64,000 nucleotides of DNA from Sarcocystis neurona (GCA_000727475.1 KL647289.1:3487600-3551599), one strand, 5' to 3'. Numbered from the stretch's first letter, positions 13,275-27,600 are shown. A program made the numbers and translations. The notes: a model not told the origin generated them from the letters alone.

Positions 13275-14478
13275 ATGTCGTACTCTGTTGTGGATGCGTA
13301 TGCAGATTTATCGCCTTTTAAATGTCTCTTAATGGAGATGCTCTTTCGAGAAGTTCCGCAGAATGGCTTCGTGCATGTCTACGTGCTAGGTACCACGTAC
13401 TATTTTCTTGAATGGGACTCTCTGCACGTACACATGCAGAGTGGTACACAACTCTACCGTGCAAAGAAAAAGTTTTTCTAGCCACTGCCGGTTTTCCCCG
13501 CTTACGGGCGTTCTCGCTTTTCTTCTTCGCCTTCAACGCACTTCAGGAAGAGCCTCCAAAAACCTGCCTATTTGTACTGCATAGATTCGGAAAACGTGGT
13601 GATGGCTTGCTGTTGCTGCTCGTGCTCAATGAGATCCGTACTTCCTCCGTCTCGAGAAGCTTTCTAGCGGGCTTCCTCGTCAAGGTGCCTACACCACGCT
13701 GGTGTTCCTGTTCTTGCCCCGCGGCATGCTTCACGTTCCTCCCCGTTATTGGAACGAAGCACTGGCGAGAACGGCTTCCCAGATAATCGACTTTGCTGTC
13801 TGTTGCGTGTCCCCGTTGACCCTCCTTCCCTGCGAAGGCACTGGCGTGTACATGAGGGCTTTCGTGGGAAGGAGTTTTTCACGGTTTAGATGTAACAAAA
13901 ATCCGGTTTTGTCGCCTGGCGCATCCCTTCGAACTTCTCTGCTAGAATCGTTGCCGTTACACGCGCGGTTTTCTAGTTTAGCTGCTCCGCTCGGTTGCTC
14001 TGACGGGGCGGTTCGCGGCCCTTTTCGGAAGCCTAAAAGTCCTGGTTACGACTCCATCAGGGATTTGCAGCCGTCATACCGGCAGCGGCGAGAAGTTCAG
14101 CAGCAACAGTTATTTGGAAGGCGGAGGATTCCATACTCTTTGTCTCAGCAGTTGTGTAGGACTCACGAGAAGCACGTGAACAGAAAGAGCACTACACTAT
14201 TTCTTCTGGGTGGACAACGCGCTGATCCACGAGATTACTTCCACAGAATTTCTGCTCACAGTCCACCTCCGCTGCTGTTGCCGGCACCGCGCAGGATTCT
14301 CGTCTGCTGGATCGCCTGTCCAGCGTTACCTCACATTCCACTTCTCCACGTTCCCCCATTCCGGTGTATATCACCGTCTTCTCCCGCGTATGCGTCGTTA
14401 AGTCGATCTAGCGTCGTCGCCATGGTAGCCCCCGCTTTTCCAAAGAAATGTACGGCCTCCTCTCTTCAGGAAAAATGA
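13275..14478 (+). CDS. Candidate multi-exon gene, unknown function, frames unresolved
   Basis: This stretch is clearly less degenerate than its surroundings. One workable start is an ATG at 13275, exon to 13427 (donor gtacac, phase 0), joined in phase to an exon beginning at 13547 after the acceptor cacttcag; the joined part contains EEPPKTCLFVLHRFGKRGDG. A second frame is open from about 13669 to the stop at 14478 and contains LPRGMLHVPPRYWNEAL and a Gln/Arg-rich part. These two frames overlap and cannot both be read without another splice. I cannot decide between them and see no family resemblance. The 5' exon of the downstream valyl-tRNA synthetase could also lie in this area. Confidence 0.3.
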
Positions 14479-15039
14479 AGCTGCGGCTCATAAGTCTGTC
14501 GTATACATCTGACGAATACACTGGTGGAGTCGCTTTCTGTCTGCGTGTGTATGGATGAAATCAGTAGTCTAGACCCCGGAGGCTCACGCCTGTGCAGGCG
14601 TTCGAGTACATCTATGCAGATCCGGTTGAACAAGGCAGCCCAGCGTCACCTCCCGCTTCTGTAGCCCGTCGCAATTCGTTTCTTCCAGGTGTCACTGGAT
14701 GCTCGTGTTACTTAGGACAGGATTGTGCCTCGTCTCTCTGTGCGCTGGGAAAAGAGTAGGAGCTACGAGAACAAAGAGAGGGGTCCTCCTCATTTTTAGC
14801 TGACCACGTTTCCGTATCGTGAAGGCTCGATGCTCTTTTATTTTTCCCCCTGCTCACCTCGTTTAGACGATAAAACAATTGACTGCCTACAAACCGCTGT
14901 CTATTTGTACTTATAAAGACACACACACAGAGACGTGACCAACCACTTGACTCCGCGAGCAGACGCAGCGCCAGCTGCACGTACGAGCCCGCACATCTGG
15001 GTACTCCCGCGCAAAGAAAATCACCTCCATTTAGATATG

Positions 15040-15115
15040 ACTGCATACGCGTGTACATATGTGTATACACGTAGATACATACATGTCTATGTACATATAT
15101 ACACGCATATATGCA
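15040..15115. repeat. TA/CATA-rich microsatellite
   Basis: Imperfect alternation of TATA, CATA and GTATAC, upstream of the valyl-tRNA synthetase exons. Similar tracts recur in several of its introns. Confidence 0.8.
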
Positions 15116-15608
15116 GTTCATGGCCGCACACGTGTGTACACGTACGTAAGGCATCTTTCCGTCCGTAAGGTGTCGCGCCTGACTTCCACGCCTTGTCTTT
15201 CTCAAAGTGTACCTCATACCACAGGTGTAGACAGACACGATCATATCTACATCGATTCGTAGCTGTTCTTCTGTATCCAGATGGATGAAAAGCAGGGCGC
15301 GCGTTGGGGACGTGTGCGTACGTGGTCACCAGGATTGCACGGCCTCTGCCGTTTCAAGCGGTAAAAAGATACCCCGCCTGATACAGCCGATGTGCACCTG
15401 TGTGCTGGCGGTGGTGGCGTTCCATCTTTTTCGCTGATCTCTTCTGACTCGTGTGTACAGCAGCATTTTCCGTTTCCCGCAGTTCTGCTGTTCTGATGCG
15501 CATGCAGCAGTTCTTAGTTCTGCTTTACACTGCGCCTGTGTCTGTGTGTGCCTGGGCGGTAACTACAAAGATCTCGACACTATTCCTGTATTGCTGTGCC
15601 GTACGCAG

Positions 15609-18600
15609 CGCTCGCCGAGCCGGTGGCGAGCTCCTACCAGCCTGCGGCGGTGGAGGCTGACTGGGCCGCGTGGTGGGAAAAGAATTCTTTCTTCACTCCA
15701 ACGAACTTGATGCTGTTCCAGCGGCAACTGCTTGGCAGCGAAGAAGTTCGAGACAGGCGCAGCAGCCTCGCCGGCAGCAACAACAGGGCTGCGGGTGCCT
15801 GCGCCGAGAACGGATCTACGGAAACGTCAACTGCGGCTCCTTCGCCCCCACAGGGTGACGAAGAGTCCGCTGCTGCTGCTGCTGCCGCAGATCTGGCTGC
15901 AGCCTCGCTGGCCTGTTTGCAGAAAACCAGCTGCGAGCTGGCCATGCAGACGCGGCCCGGAAGAAAATTCGTGATGGTCATTCCGCCGCCCAATGTCACC
16001 GGGTCTCTTCACATCGGTCACACACTCACCGTAGCCATACAAGATGCACTCGCGCGCTGGTAAGAGCCTGCCTGCCGTGTGCGTCACCTATCTAGAGTTC
16101 TCTCTATATATACAAGTATACACATTTATGTGCGTAGATAGTTATATCTCTGTGTTGATGAAGACAGATACGCCGTACAGGTAGAGGCTGCAGCCGTAGC
16201 GTATAGACTCTCTGGGGTCTTACACGTATGTAAGGGTCAACGCTGGTGGAAGGAGGTGCGTACGGACAGATAAAGACAGGTGCCACTCGGCTTTAATCAT
16301 GTGACTAGGTACGTATGCGTATACAGAGTTTCAGGGAAGCAAACACAGGAACTCTGGGTACAGCTGTTGCTGCATCTGGATCGTTTGAACTTACGTATGC
16401 ACACGTATATATACATATGCGCCCTGCTGCAGAAGGGGAATGGCGGTCGCACACCCATCCACTGTCTGCTTGTTTTTGCCGCACTACGAACGACATTGCA
16501 AGCCGAGCTGACCATGGGTGTAGAAACGTTGTCGGCGTAGCCACTAGCAACATCACCTCATTTTCTCCTTATTGCGCCTTCTTCTGTTGCTGCTCCTCTC
16601 TTTGTGCGGGGACGTTACCGTAGTCATTTTAACGATGGCTTGTGCGGGCGTTATTTGTCAAACTTGCACAGGCACCGTATGAATGGCAAAGTCGTTTTGT
16701 GGGTACCAGGCACCGATCACGCCGGTAAGAAAATACGGGCTGCCGTTAAGCCAGTGCAGCGGTTAATGCTGGAACGGCAAATATATGCACGTTGCTTTAA
16801 CGTACGTATAGGATTGTGAATGGCTATATATATATATATGTATATCGCTATGTCTATATATACAGGTACATAGTTGTGTTTTTGTGTTTGAATATCGCCG
16901 TATGTCCCGCTGAAAGCTAAGAGCTCCTGTCTCACCTGTCGTGCTGTTACCTGTTTTTGTCGGTATGACGTTGTCTCCGTCTCTCGATGGAGAGTCAGGC
17001 GACGCAGAGAGTTTTGTCAATTTTTCTGCGTACCAGGCAAAAGGCAGAGAAGGCTGCAGGTGATCACAGTTCCAGAGGCTCGTTTCGGCGTATCGGCGTG
17101 TATGTATACACTGACAAGCAACGGTCTCCCGGTGCATGCGTGTGCGGCTGACGTATGGGCACTCACGTTCGGCACAGAGAAACTATGGGTGTATAGCTGC
17201 AGACGTCCATTAGTAGGCAGCAGTGCTTGCAGTGTCGAGATTGAAAATGAACGCGAGGTGGCCATTTAGTATCTGTTCCAAGGCATGCACACACATCGGG
17301 TAGGTCACCGATGTTCACTGTCATCCGTTCATTCCTGCTTTGACGGTCGTTGTGATGTCTCCCCCTTCTTGTTGCGTCTCGTTTGCTGTGCAGCACTTTG
17401 AGCTTGCGGGGTGTCATTCCCGAGGTGTGTAGAGCTGAGCGCTCGTACTTCGTCATGTACATCACACGCGTTCAGTCGAAACCAGGGCAGGTCCTGTTTT
17501 CTTTTGTTTCCCATCTCTGTATCCGTTCAGCATGCGCAACAGATGTGCGTTTGTGTGTGTATGTGTGTACGTAAGGGTGTACACAAATCTGTTTCTGTTC
17601 GTAATCGCATGTGTTTGTGTGTGTGCGTCCGCCTCCACGTGCATATCTCGGCACGAGCGTACGTGCTTTCTCCAATGGCCTCCATGCGTCCTTGTGTATT
17701 TGCGGGTGCTTGTGTGGTTCGTATGGTGTCCTTCCCTCAGGCATTGCCACGCAGAGCGTAGTGGAAAGGGCGCTGTTGAAGAAAGGCGTGACGCGGCATG
17801 AGCTGGGACGAGACAAGTTTGTGCAGGAGGTGTGGAAGTGGAAGGAGGAGTTTGGAAACACTATATGCCACCAGCTGAGGTACGTTTGTCAGTTATTACA
17901 GCAGAAAACCACACGCCGGTGCGAAGCCACGTGCGTTTCTGTTCAGCGTTCATGCGTAGGCCCTCGCACAAAGTCCGTTGCAGGCAACACACGTGAGCCT
18001 GTCCTTTTTGTTGAGTTACCTATCCTCGCACAACTATTCTACGTCTAATATTCTACTACAGTGCAACAACTGCTAGTAGTACTGCTGCCGTAGCACGGCT
18101 CCTTCTGGAACTGAAGGCGACACGAGGGCCGAACGTGAGTTCTGAGGTCTTTAGTGTGTCTCGCTGCGGCAGCCGCGCATACAAACACGTAGGAAGACCC
18201 ACGCCGAGTGTATGTACCTGTATCTACGCATATAGATCTATTTGTATGTGCGGGAGCATATGTAGATATTTGTGCAAGTTTGTGGACGCTGTGTATCTGC
18301 TGGCGCGCGCATATTCGTAGGTGAGAGCAAGAAACGTGATGTCACTCGTACGTAGAGTGTTGTACCTTTTAGGGACGTGTCAGCTGGCGGAGTTTGTTCG
18401 GCCGTCATCTGGTGCAGCTGCTGCAGGTAGATGACCATGGATGGTGCCTCCGTAACCGCACACAGCTCTTCATGTTGGGCGCGTCTACGTACCTTCTGGG
18501 CGCCGCTGGTTCACGCGCGCGCCTAGCAAACCGAATCGTTGCAGTCGCAGCTGCTCGCGTCACTTGCATCCCCTCTCAACTCTGTGTTGTGACACCGGCG

Positions 18601-21600
18601 TCGTCGAGCACACCTTGCAACGCCGGATGATTCCGTGTCGCCGGACCTGTGTAAGTGCGTTCTTTTATGCCTGTATAAAAAGGGATGGCGACCCACGTGG
18701 AAGGAGCTGTATTGTATGCATGTGTATACCTCTACGTATGTAGGTACATCTAGACGTGTGTATGCGTATATCATGAAGCTACAGCGGAAGCGATGGCAGC
18801 CTTCGTTACTGCGCGTGGTCGCGCTGAGAGCGCCTGTCTCTTCTTGAGAGGGTGCGGGAAGGGCAACATGACGAATTTCGCACCTTGTACCATTTCTAAG
18901 ACCAGTGCGACAGAGTGTTGGGCGGGCAAGTCTCAACTTCAACGCTGTTGGCTGTTTGTTACCGTCTTCTGGCCTTGTTCTACGAGTTGAGTATCGAGGA
19001 TAAGGATCTTCTTGACGTCTCGCTTGGGGCGTCCACCTGGCGATGACAACGTAGGCGTGGTGATCCATATGTTCACTTTTAAGATGCACGGTTTTTCTTT
19101 CACTTCCGTAAGTCTGGTGTATGAAACTCCTGTGGGTGTGCGACTGGTGATTGATATGCAGTGTTCTCTGACGGGACGGCTTACTCGTGTGTCTTTGTGC
19201 AAGTTGAAAGGCATAGCCGACGGACACCTTCAGAGGCTCGACACGTGTGAAGCCAGACATCTGAAACGCTCTTTTTTCTTTCTTTATATACCTCATTCAA
19301 GTCGAGCGACTAACGACACTCGCAGGACGCACGCGTGTGGCAAAGTGTTGTTCAATTCCGTCCTGCCTCTTGTTGGGCGGCCAGGTCTAGGGCTTCGCGA
19401 TGAACCGCCGATGTCGTAGTCAGATACTGCGTTACTTACTACGTACCAAATTGCAGTGGTCGGCCACAGCTGTGTACTCATCAGGGCTGCAGTGTTTTCC
19501 ACATGTTCTGTCACCTTTGGCGATGAGGGCGAGACTTCGGATGCAGAGGTAGCATGTTTTCTTCGAAACGTCTTTGGCTGTTGTAGCCCCTGGTCGGATG
19601 TGCTGCAAGACATTTCTTCTCCCCGCCTGTGAAGGATGCTGGGAGACACGCAGGAGGATTGTTGTGCGTCACACTTCGTTTGAAACACGGAAGTGGCGGA
19701 GAACGAGCAGGAGGGACAGTGCCGGTGCGTGCCGTGGAACTGTTTTCAATGCTTGCTGCAGACGTGTAGCCAGCAGTGTGTCGTGGCCTCACTTCTCCTT
19801 CACGCTGGACGAGAGGCTGTCACGCGCTGTTGTCGAAGCTTTTGTACGACTATACGACCGAGGACTGATATTCCGAGCTGAGAGGTAGAGCCCACATCGC
19901 CATGGAGAAAAGCAGACTAGAGACGCAGACGTGTCTACGCCGTGAGAAATGCTGCAGCGTCTCTCAGCGGTCCACGGTGAAGCTTTACTGGAGAAGGCGC
20001 TAGATCTTTGCAGCGGAGACAACATTTACACACAGGGTGAAGAAGTGCAACAGTGTGGTCAGACACGGGTGTTGCTGTTGCTGCTGCTGCTCCCCCAAAA
20101 CACGGCTGCTAGTACTTTTCAGACAGCGTATCGAAGCGCCTCTTGTACTGCTTGTCTGACTGACTTACGTATCTCGCAGTCAAGCCGCAAATGTCTGCAT
20201 AACGCTTTCCCGCTGCTACTATTCGAACATGTTACGGGGACAGAAAGCAGCCTTATCTCTGAACTTTTGCCCGATATGCTCCCATCGGTCTACTGTGTAT
20301 TCATTGTATGCACACAGAGATTTTCGTGCATCTATAATTGTCGAGCTGAAGAGCGGGGGAGAAGCGCAGACAACAGTGATACTGAAGCGGTGGCTCTGGA
20401 TGTTCCGGCAGTTTGTTGAATCGAACCAATGCTTAGGGGCACCCACGACTGTCCACGCCCAGCTGCACGCAAGGAGGAGAGGCATCGCGTTTTTATGCAG
20501 CTGGACTGTGATGGGCTTGTTCGAACTGCGCGAGAACGCGCGATAGGCGGGACCGCAGGAAACGTGAAGGCACGCGGACCACCTAGACATAAAATGAATT
20601 ATGTGCGTATAGACGAACATATAAATGGTGAGAGAGAGAGAGAAAGGGAGACAGACACAGACAGATAATTGGGTAGGTGTAGATGTATACGTATACCTAT
20701 ATGTAGCGTGAAGGCACACAGACTACCTAGACACACATTCAAATGTGTGCATATGTAGATACGTAGATACAGGTATACATACATATATATGTACGTACAT
20801 CTCTCTATGTGTATATGTGTGTATTTAGGTGTGTATATTAAGGTGTTACAGTTAGGTGTTTGTATGTTTCTGTCGCTACGTATGAGTTCAGACACTCAAC
20901 GGTGGTAGCTGCCTTGCGCGTTTTTGTGTGGTCTGGGATCTGCAGGCTCGTGACGTGGTCGCCCTACCTCAAGACAGCCATCAGCGATATAGAAGTGGAT
21001 GTAGAAGAGATCGACAAACCTACAAAAATCAGCATCCCAGGTGAGAGTCCGCGGAAGTGGTGTCTGGTACGCAGCGGTAGAAACGGCGGGCAGGTTGATA
21101 TGCACGTGCGTTCGTATTTTTCTCGGTGTTCTCTGCATGTATGCATAGAGACACGTAGTTGTAAAGCTGATCCTATGTGGTCACTTTAGAGGTTGCGTTG
21201 CATCCTGCGTCCACCGTGTACAAACGTATATAACTATATCTATAACTATATGTACATATATGTCCGCACACAGGGACACACACAGTTCAACGACGGCAGC
21301 GTCCTGTGTTGCATGCTCTCTCTGAGCTGCGCTTTTTCTGTTGCAGGTTTCCGGTATCCCGTAGATGTTGGATATTTGTGGCACTTTTGGTATGAAGTCG
21401 AGGGCGGGAAAGACCGGCTGCCTGTAGCCACGACGCGTATCGAGACGATGTTGGGCGACGTTGCTGTTGCCGTTAACCCGGAGGACGCCCGTTACAAGGC
21501 AAGAAGAGAGACGTCTGCGCAGCTAGACATAGTCGACTGGACACCCGCCGGCACTCCACCTTTCAGTAACTCTTTTGCAGACACCATTGCGATAGTGCTA

Positions 21601-24600
21601 CGGCACTGTGTGTCTTCGATGTTTGACAGAAGTCCGTCTGTGTCCAAAAGACACGCAGAAAGTGGAAAAGAACATTTAATCTGTCTTTCTTCTCCTCCTC
21701 CTGTTGACAAAGTCGGTCGGGGCGCGGGTCACCGGACAATAGACGGTGTTCTAAACAGAATGATAGAGGGGCGGTTGTGAAACTGATGCATATGACAGGA
21801 CTGTGGAAGGCGACTTCTTTATGTGTAGTATCTGTGCGTGTGGATGTCTACGGGTACTATGCTGGTAGATGCGTTTGCACACCTCTGTGCAGCGTTCGCA
21901 TGCAACAATATGTGTGTGTAGCTGAAGTGGAAGTCAGCTTGCTGTGCTGGAGGGCTTCACGTATCGCTCGTTCTAGATACGCCGTGTACTTGTTTCTTCA
22001 CAGTCAGCGCCTGTGCGCGGTCTTGTTGAGAACGTTCTGTGTCTTTACAGATTTTATCTGTATATGTGAATCCAAGCAGGTAGATATGTAAATCGTAAAC
22101 GTGTACATGCGTACGTGACTCATACTAACAGTTGGGTGCTTTGCGACCGAGTGCGCATTGTTTCATGGCTCTCTTCTGGTCCACAGGATCAATTCTGACC
22201 TTTCTCTTATTAGTGAGTGACTTTCTCTCAATGCCTAGATCGTTCACACAGCAAGACGACGAAGCAGCAATAACTGCGTTCGAGTGCAGCACAGTAGTAG
22301 AGCAGGACAACTGGACGACGGAATTTTTTTTAGACTGCGTCGACTCCGCAGTCATAGTTTGCACGCGATGGCAGGTGTGGCTGGCGAAGGAAAAACTGTT
22401 TATTTGTGGGGCCTCTCTGGAACAGGACTTCGTCGGAAAACGTCTCATTCACCCATTCTTCCCCAATCGCAAGATGGTGGTGGTCGCCGATCAACACGTG
22501 GACCCAACCTTCGGTACTGGCGCGGTGAAGATCACCCCCGCCCATGATAAGAATGACTACGAGCTGGCAAAGAGACACAGTAAGGGCAGCCCGGAGCTTG
22601 ACTTACGAAGCCTCCGTGCGTCTCTGCGTTTATTTGTGACCGAGGTAGTCGTGGGATGGTTCGCCAGAACGGCTGAACGCACGCCCCGCAGGTAGTAGGG
22701 GAGAGGTGCAGGAGGACGCTGACGACTCAAGGCGCTCTTAGCGTTCATGAGCAGGTGGCTTGGCGCAGTGAGGCAACTGCGGCTCCACCGTCTTGTCGGC
22801 CGTCTGCGCGACAGTGGAATATTGTTTTCCTTTTCTAACTCGGAGCCACTGGCGCTTTGCCCACCGGCTGTTTTCTGATTTAGGACAGTTGGTTCCTCTG
22901 GCGGAGCACTACGTTAGATTGCCTGTCCGCAGTAGCTAAGAACTGACTGTTTACATTCTGTGAATCTCCTTTGAAGGCAGCGTGATGCGCAGGAGTGGGC
23001 ATTTATTCGCGCCCGACCTACTCGACGTTGTGCAATGGTGTGATCCTACAGATCTGCCGTGTATCTGTATTTTCACGTTGGACGGCTTTATAAGCAAAGA
23101 AGGTGGCGTATTCGCCGGGCAACATCGTTTCGAGTGTCGCTACAACATCCAAAAAGCTTTGAAGGACTTGGTAAGAGAGACAGTATACACGAAACAGGAA
23201 ACGACGTCCTCTTTGCGTACATTTAGGTGAGCGTAGATACGTGTGTGTCTAAGCGCTTTGCTTTTCCGAGCGAAGCGCGCTTCTGACTTTGTTTTTCCGT
23301 TGTATGTCTCAAATTGTTGGTGGAGGCGTATGAGTACGTGTATATGTCTGGTTCGGTATAGGAGTGCTGCCTTATAATTTCACCGGGCAGTGCTGTCTAC
23401 ACCTGTGGGCACGTGCCCATTGTCGGACGTTTTTCGCATTTGAGAGACAGGAGCCATCCCTTAAGGACGTGTAAGAGCTTGTGAATTTTTTCCCCTGTGA
23501 ACACCAGATGTACACGTTGCATCCAGTTCTCAGCAGATGTACGACGGCCGCACTGGCGCCGACCTTGGCGCCGCACTATGCAACAGGAGTGCGGTTGCTT
23601 TCTGATGAAGATTTCTGCGTTGTGCTTTCCTGTGGCGCTCTGACAGGGCTTGCTTGGCGATCGCGTGCCCAACACGCATACCATGCAACTGCCGCGCTGT
23701 AGCCGCAGCGGAGATATTGTGGAGTACATGTTAATACCGCAGTGGTGGTGTTCATGCAAAGATATGGCAGCGAGCGCTGTGCAGAAGGTCCGCGATGGGG
23801 AGCTGCAAATTATACCCGCGGTGTATAAAGACGTCTGGTTTCACTGGCTGGAAAACATTAAGGACTGGTAGGCGTGGCAGTTTCTGCATGAGACGCATTT
23901 GCTTTCGTTGTTACCTACTTACGGTTGCCGACGATGCACGAGAACAGATCTCGTCCCACCATGTGAAAATGCTGAAAATAGAGAGTGCAGCATTTTGCGG
24001 AAGGACGCCGTCAGTGCAGTGTTTTTGTTGCCCGCAATGCAGTAGGAGATTCAGTCTTGGTTGGCTGACTAAAGGACGTTAAACCCTGATGGAAGCAGCG
24101 GCTGGTCGACTGGCAAGCACCCGGGGCAGCAGTCTGCGCGTTGCCAGTGAAAAGTGCTCCTTGCGCGACGTGCGGCCCTGGAAACTAAGGAAGAAGAAAC
24201 TCGGGGTATCTTAAAAGCATCTGCTGTGTTCGTACGTGCGTAGAGGCGCTTCTAGCAAATGCGACACTAGTTTTGAAAATTGGATGTCCAAGTTGTGCAC
24301 AGGCAGCGCGGCGGCTGCCACAGTGTACTTACTTGATGTGACCTGTCAGTCTGAGTGGACCTGGAATTCCGCGCGTACCCGGTGAACTGGCGATATGTGG
24401 CGGGTGTTCACCGGCGGATCGTGTATTTATGCGACTGATTTTCTACAGTGTTGCGGCAGAGCTGACAACATAGGCAGTCACATATCTACGCCTGTGTATA
24501 CGGTTCTACATACGCGTGGATACCTGTATCTGTGTGTGTGAGTCCTCGTTGGGGACGCACTTATGAGAAACAGTGAGCGCCCTTGCGTGCAGAAGGCAGC

Positions 24601-27600
24601 TGCATCTTTTCTAAGGCCGCAGTACACGTGCGGACAGACAACAGGGGGGGAGTGCATTCCGCAGCATGCAGCACTGCCGTGACGGTGGGTGATGATTGCT
24701 CCTTTGGCTTGGAGTACAGCTGACCGTCGTTCGCTCACCGGTTGCCCTTGAAGGGGAGAGTACGGTACCCCGAAGGTGGCATGATGCTGCGTATCTGTTG
24801 TTATATTCTCCAGGTGCATTTCGCGACAGCTGTGGTGGGGGCACCGCATCCCGGCCTATAAGGTAGTGAAACCCGAACAGAAGACGGAAACGTGGGTGGT
24901 GGGACGCAATAAAGAAGAAGCTGTTTCACGCGCTTGCGCAAAGTTGGGACTAGCAGATCCTGCCGATGTAGAGCTTGAACAAGATGAAGACGTACTGGAT
25001 ACGTGGTTTTCATCAGGTCTCTTTCCTCTCAGGTGAGCAGGGGTATCCGGTGTGTACACTCGTACAGATGACAAGGCGCACTAACTGCGCCGTGCCGCGC
25101 CTCCGCAGAGACTTTCGCAGTAGAGCTGCCTTAAAGGAAACGTTCTACTGCTTTCACTGCGGGCCACGCAGGCGACGGGGCGGCTCTACACAATTGTGGC
25201 GTGGTGTGTTGTGTCTCCTTCTGCAGCGTCTTTGGCTGGCCAGAAGATACTCCGGAGCTGAAAGCGTACTTCCCTACCACGCTTCTGGAAACAGGTACCT
25301 GGATTAACGGTATCTGCCCAGAGGCGCTGTGCTCTCAAGTGGTTCCAGAGGAAAGGTGGTTGATTAGGTCACGTGAAAGCCTAAGACAAGGACGTCTGTA
25401 ACACAGTTCGAATTCAGTTGTAGTGCGCGACGTTCTTGACCGTTGCTGCCCGTGCGCTTTACTTGACAAAGTCTGTATACACCCGAGTACGTGTTTATTC
25501 ACATGTAGTGCAGGCCAAGCTGCGTTTGTGCCAGTGCCTGTCGTTTCGTTCTGCGTTTCAGGCCATGATATTCTTTTCTTCTGGGTGGCGCGCATGGTGA
25601 TGCTCTCTTTGGAGCTGAAGGGTCAGCTCCCTTTTTCCACGGTGTTCTTGCATGCGATGGTGCGAGACGCACACGGTCAAAAGATGAGTAAGAGCAAGGG
25701 CAACGTCATAGATCCGCTCGAGGTGATTCACGGCATTTCGCTGGATGATTTACAGAAGAAGTTGCACCAGGGGAACCTGCCTGAAAAGGAGATTAAACGA
25801 GCGCAAGAAGTTCTCAAGAAGGAGTTCCCTCACGGAATCGGAGAGTGCGGCTGCGACGCTTTGCGCATGGGATTGCTTGCCTACACTAGGCAAGGCCGTA
25901 GCGTCAATCTGGACCTCAACAGAGTCGTCGGCTACCGCCATTTCTGTAATAAGTTGTGGAACGCAACGAAGTTTGCTTTGGACAAATTTGATCATGCTGA
26001 ATCGATAATTTACGGGACTTCACGCGATGTCCAGTCCTCCGAAGTGCGCAGTGGGTCTGTGGGAGAAACACGTTGCACGGACGCGCCTGCAAAGAAGTCA
26101 TCACGGAAGGCCTGTTTCATTCCAGAAGGCATTGGTTTCGACAGGGGTGTCCGAAAAGACGGACTGACCCGTACGGTTGTTTATGAGGATCTCCAGTGGA
26201 TCGACCGCTGGATCCTCCACCGGCTGGCAACGACCTGCGCAGAAGTAAGCACCGTTCCCCCTTGATGAGTACGTTCAGAGTCCCCGTTCGTGACAGACGT
26301 CACAAGCAGGAGTAGGAGCCAGCGCTGCCACGTGTAGCTGTCAGTCTCATGATGGTTTGTTAGCGTTTTGAAACCTCTTCTTTTACGAACGAATGTGAAG
26401 GTGACGCACGCGTTGTTGGTCAATTTCAGGTCGAAAAGGCATTTGCACAGTACGCCTTCGCGGATGTCGTCAGTTCCGTCTTTAGTTTTTTCCTTTACGA
26501 CTTCTGCGACTACTACCTGGAAATCGTGAAAATGCGGCTTGTCCTACCGCCGTCCTGCCCCGCAAGAGACAGACAAATCTCATCCGTCTGCGCACTGGAA
26601 GTGCTGCATACGTGCCTGGACAAATCTTTGCGACTCTTGCATCCTATCTGCCCTTTCATTACCGAAGAACTTTTTCAGCGGTTACCTGGATACGTGGGGA
26701 AGCCGGAAAGCATTACACTGGCAGATTATCCACAGGCACCGCTGTTGTGGCTGGACTGCAAGTTAGCTGTAAGCCACGTAGCCGAACGCTTCTGTTGTCG
26801 GAGCTTTCGAATCCAGAGACTTCTACCAGCGGCGCACGGTACAGTAGATCTATCTGTCTTGCCTGTAAGCGGAAAGACCGCAGGTATGAGGAGCTTCCCG
26901 CTTCTGTGCAGATCGTGGCCTTTTCCACAAAGAAGGCCATGCCAAAACGACCAGGGTAAAAGCATGTTTGGGTGTCTCTGCGTTGCGGTTTGGCCTCTAC
27001 TTTCTTCCAGGATAACATGACCTTATTCAAGTTGATCGTCTCGCGGTTTCGGTCGCTTGCAGCGGCTCTTGATATACCGCCCAAGCTCAAGCCTGCCGGA
27101 TATATTACCGTGGCTGCCTCTGCAGCAGAAGCCTCCTTATTCTTGGCGGCGCGCGAGGCCGAGCTGGCTGTCATGGCAAGCATGTCGAGCGTAAGCCGGA
27201 TGGGGGAATTGCTAAGTAGAAAGTAGTGAACTTGGTGAACTTGTAAACAACCGCGCAGCATTCGTCGAACATGTCGGCAAAAACTGTTAGTTCTCTGTCC
27301 TTTTCTTCCGACAACAGAATAGGCGGACCGGCTGCAGGTCGGTGCGGGCATTTGGACGACTTCGCACGTTGGGTGCTGCGTCCCACCGGTCGCGCAGCAA
27401 TCCGTGTTCTTGACGGATTCACGCACATAACGTAGACTGCCACACATTATTAGTCGTTCAGGAATCGTGTACGAGGCAGCTGCCTTTGTTTATACGTGTA
27501 CTGCGTAGGCTGATCTTGACTCGCAGGTGAAGGTTCGGACTGACGAGTTTGTCGGCGAACGTTGTGTAAGTGACGTTGTTACTGGAACCACAAGGATATT

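Noticed and set aside
21499..21780. Reading exon 6 of ValRS straight on past 21498 (frame open to 21780)
   Set aside because: The extension has no ValRS resemblance, while the jump to 22426 restores the conserved order in phase.
26769..27010. Extra ValRS exon between exons 13 and 14
   Set aside because: Open stretches exist in three frames, but none enters and leaves in phase. Direct joining of 26768 to 27011 gives a natural sequence (LDCKLA then [10 protein letters not shown]) with good gtaagc and ttccag sites.
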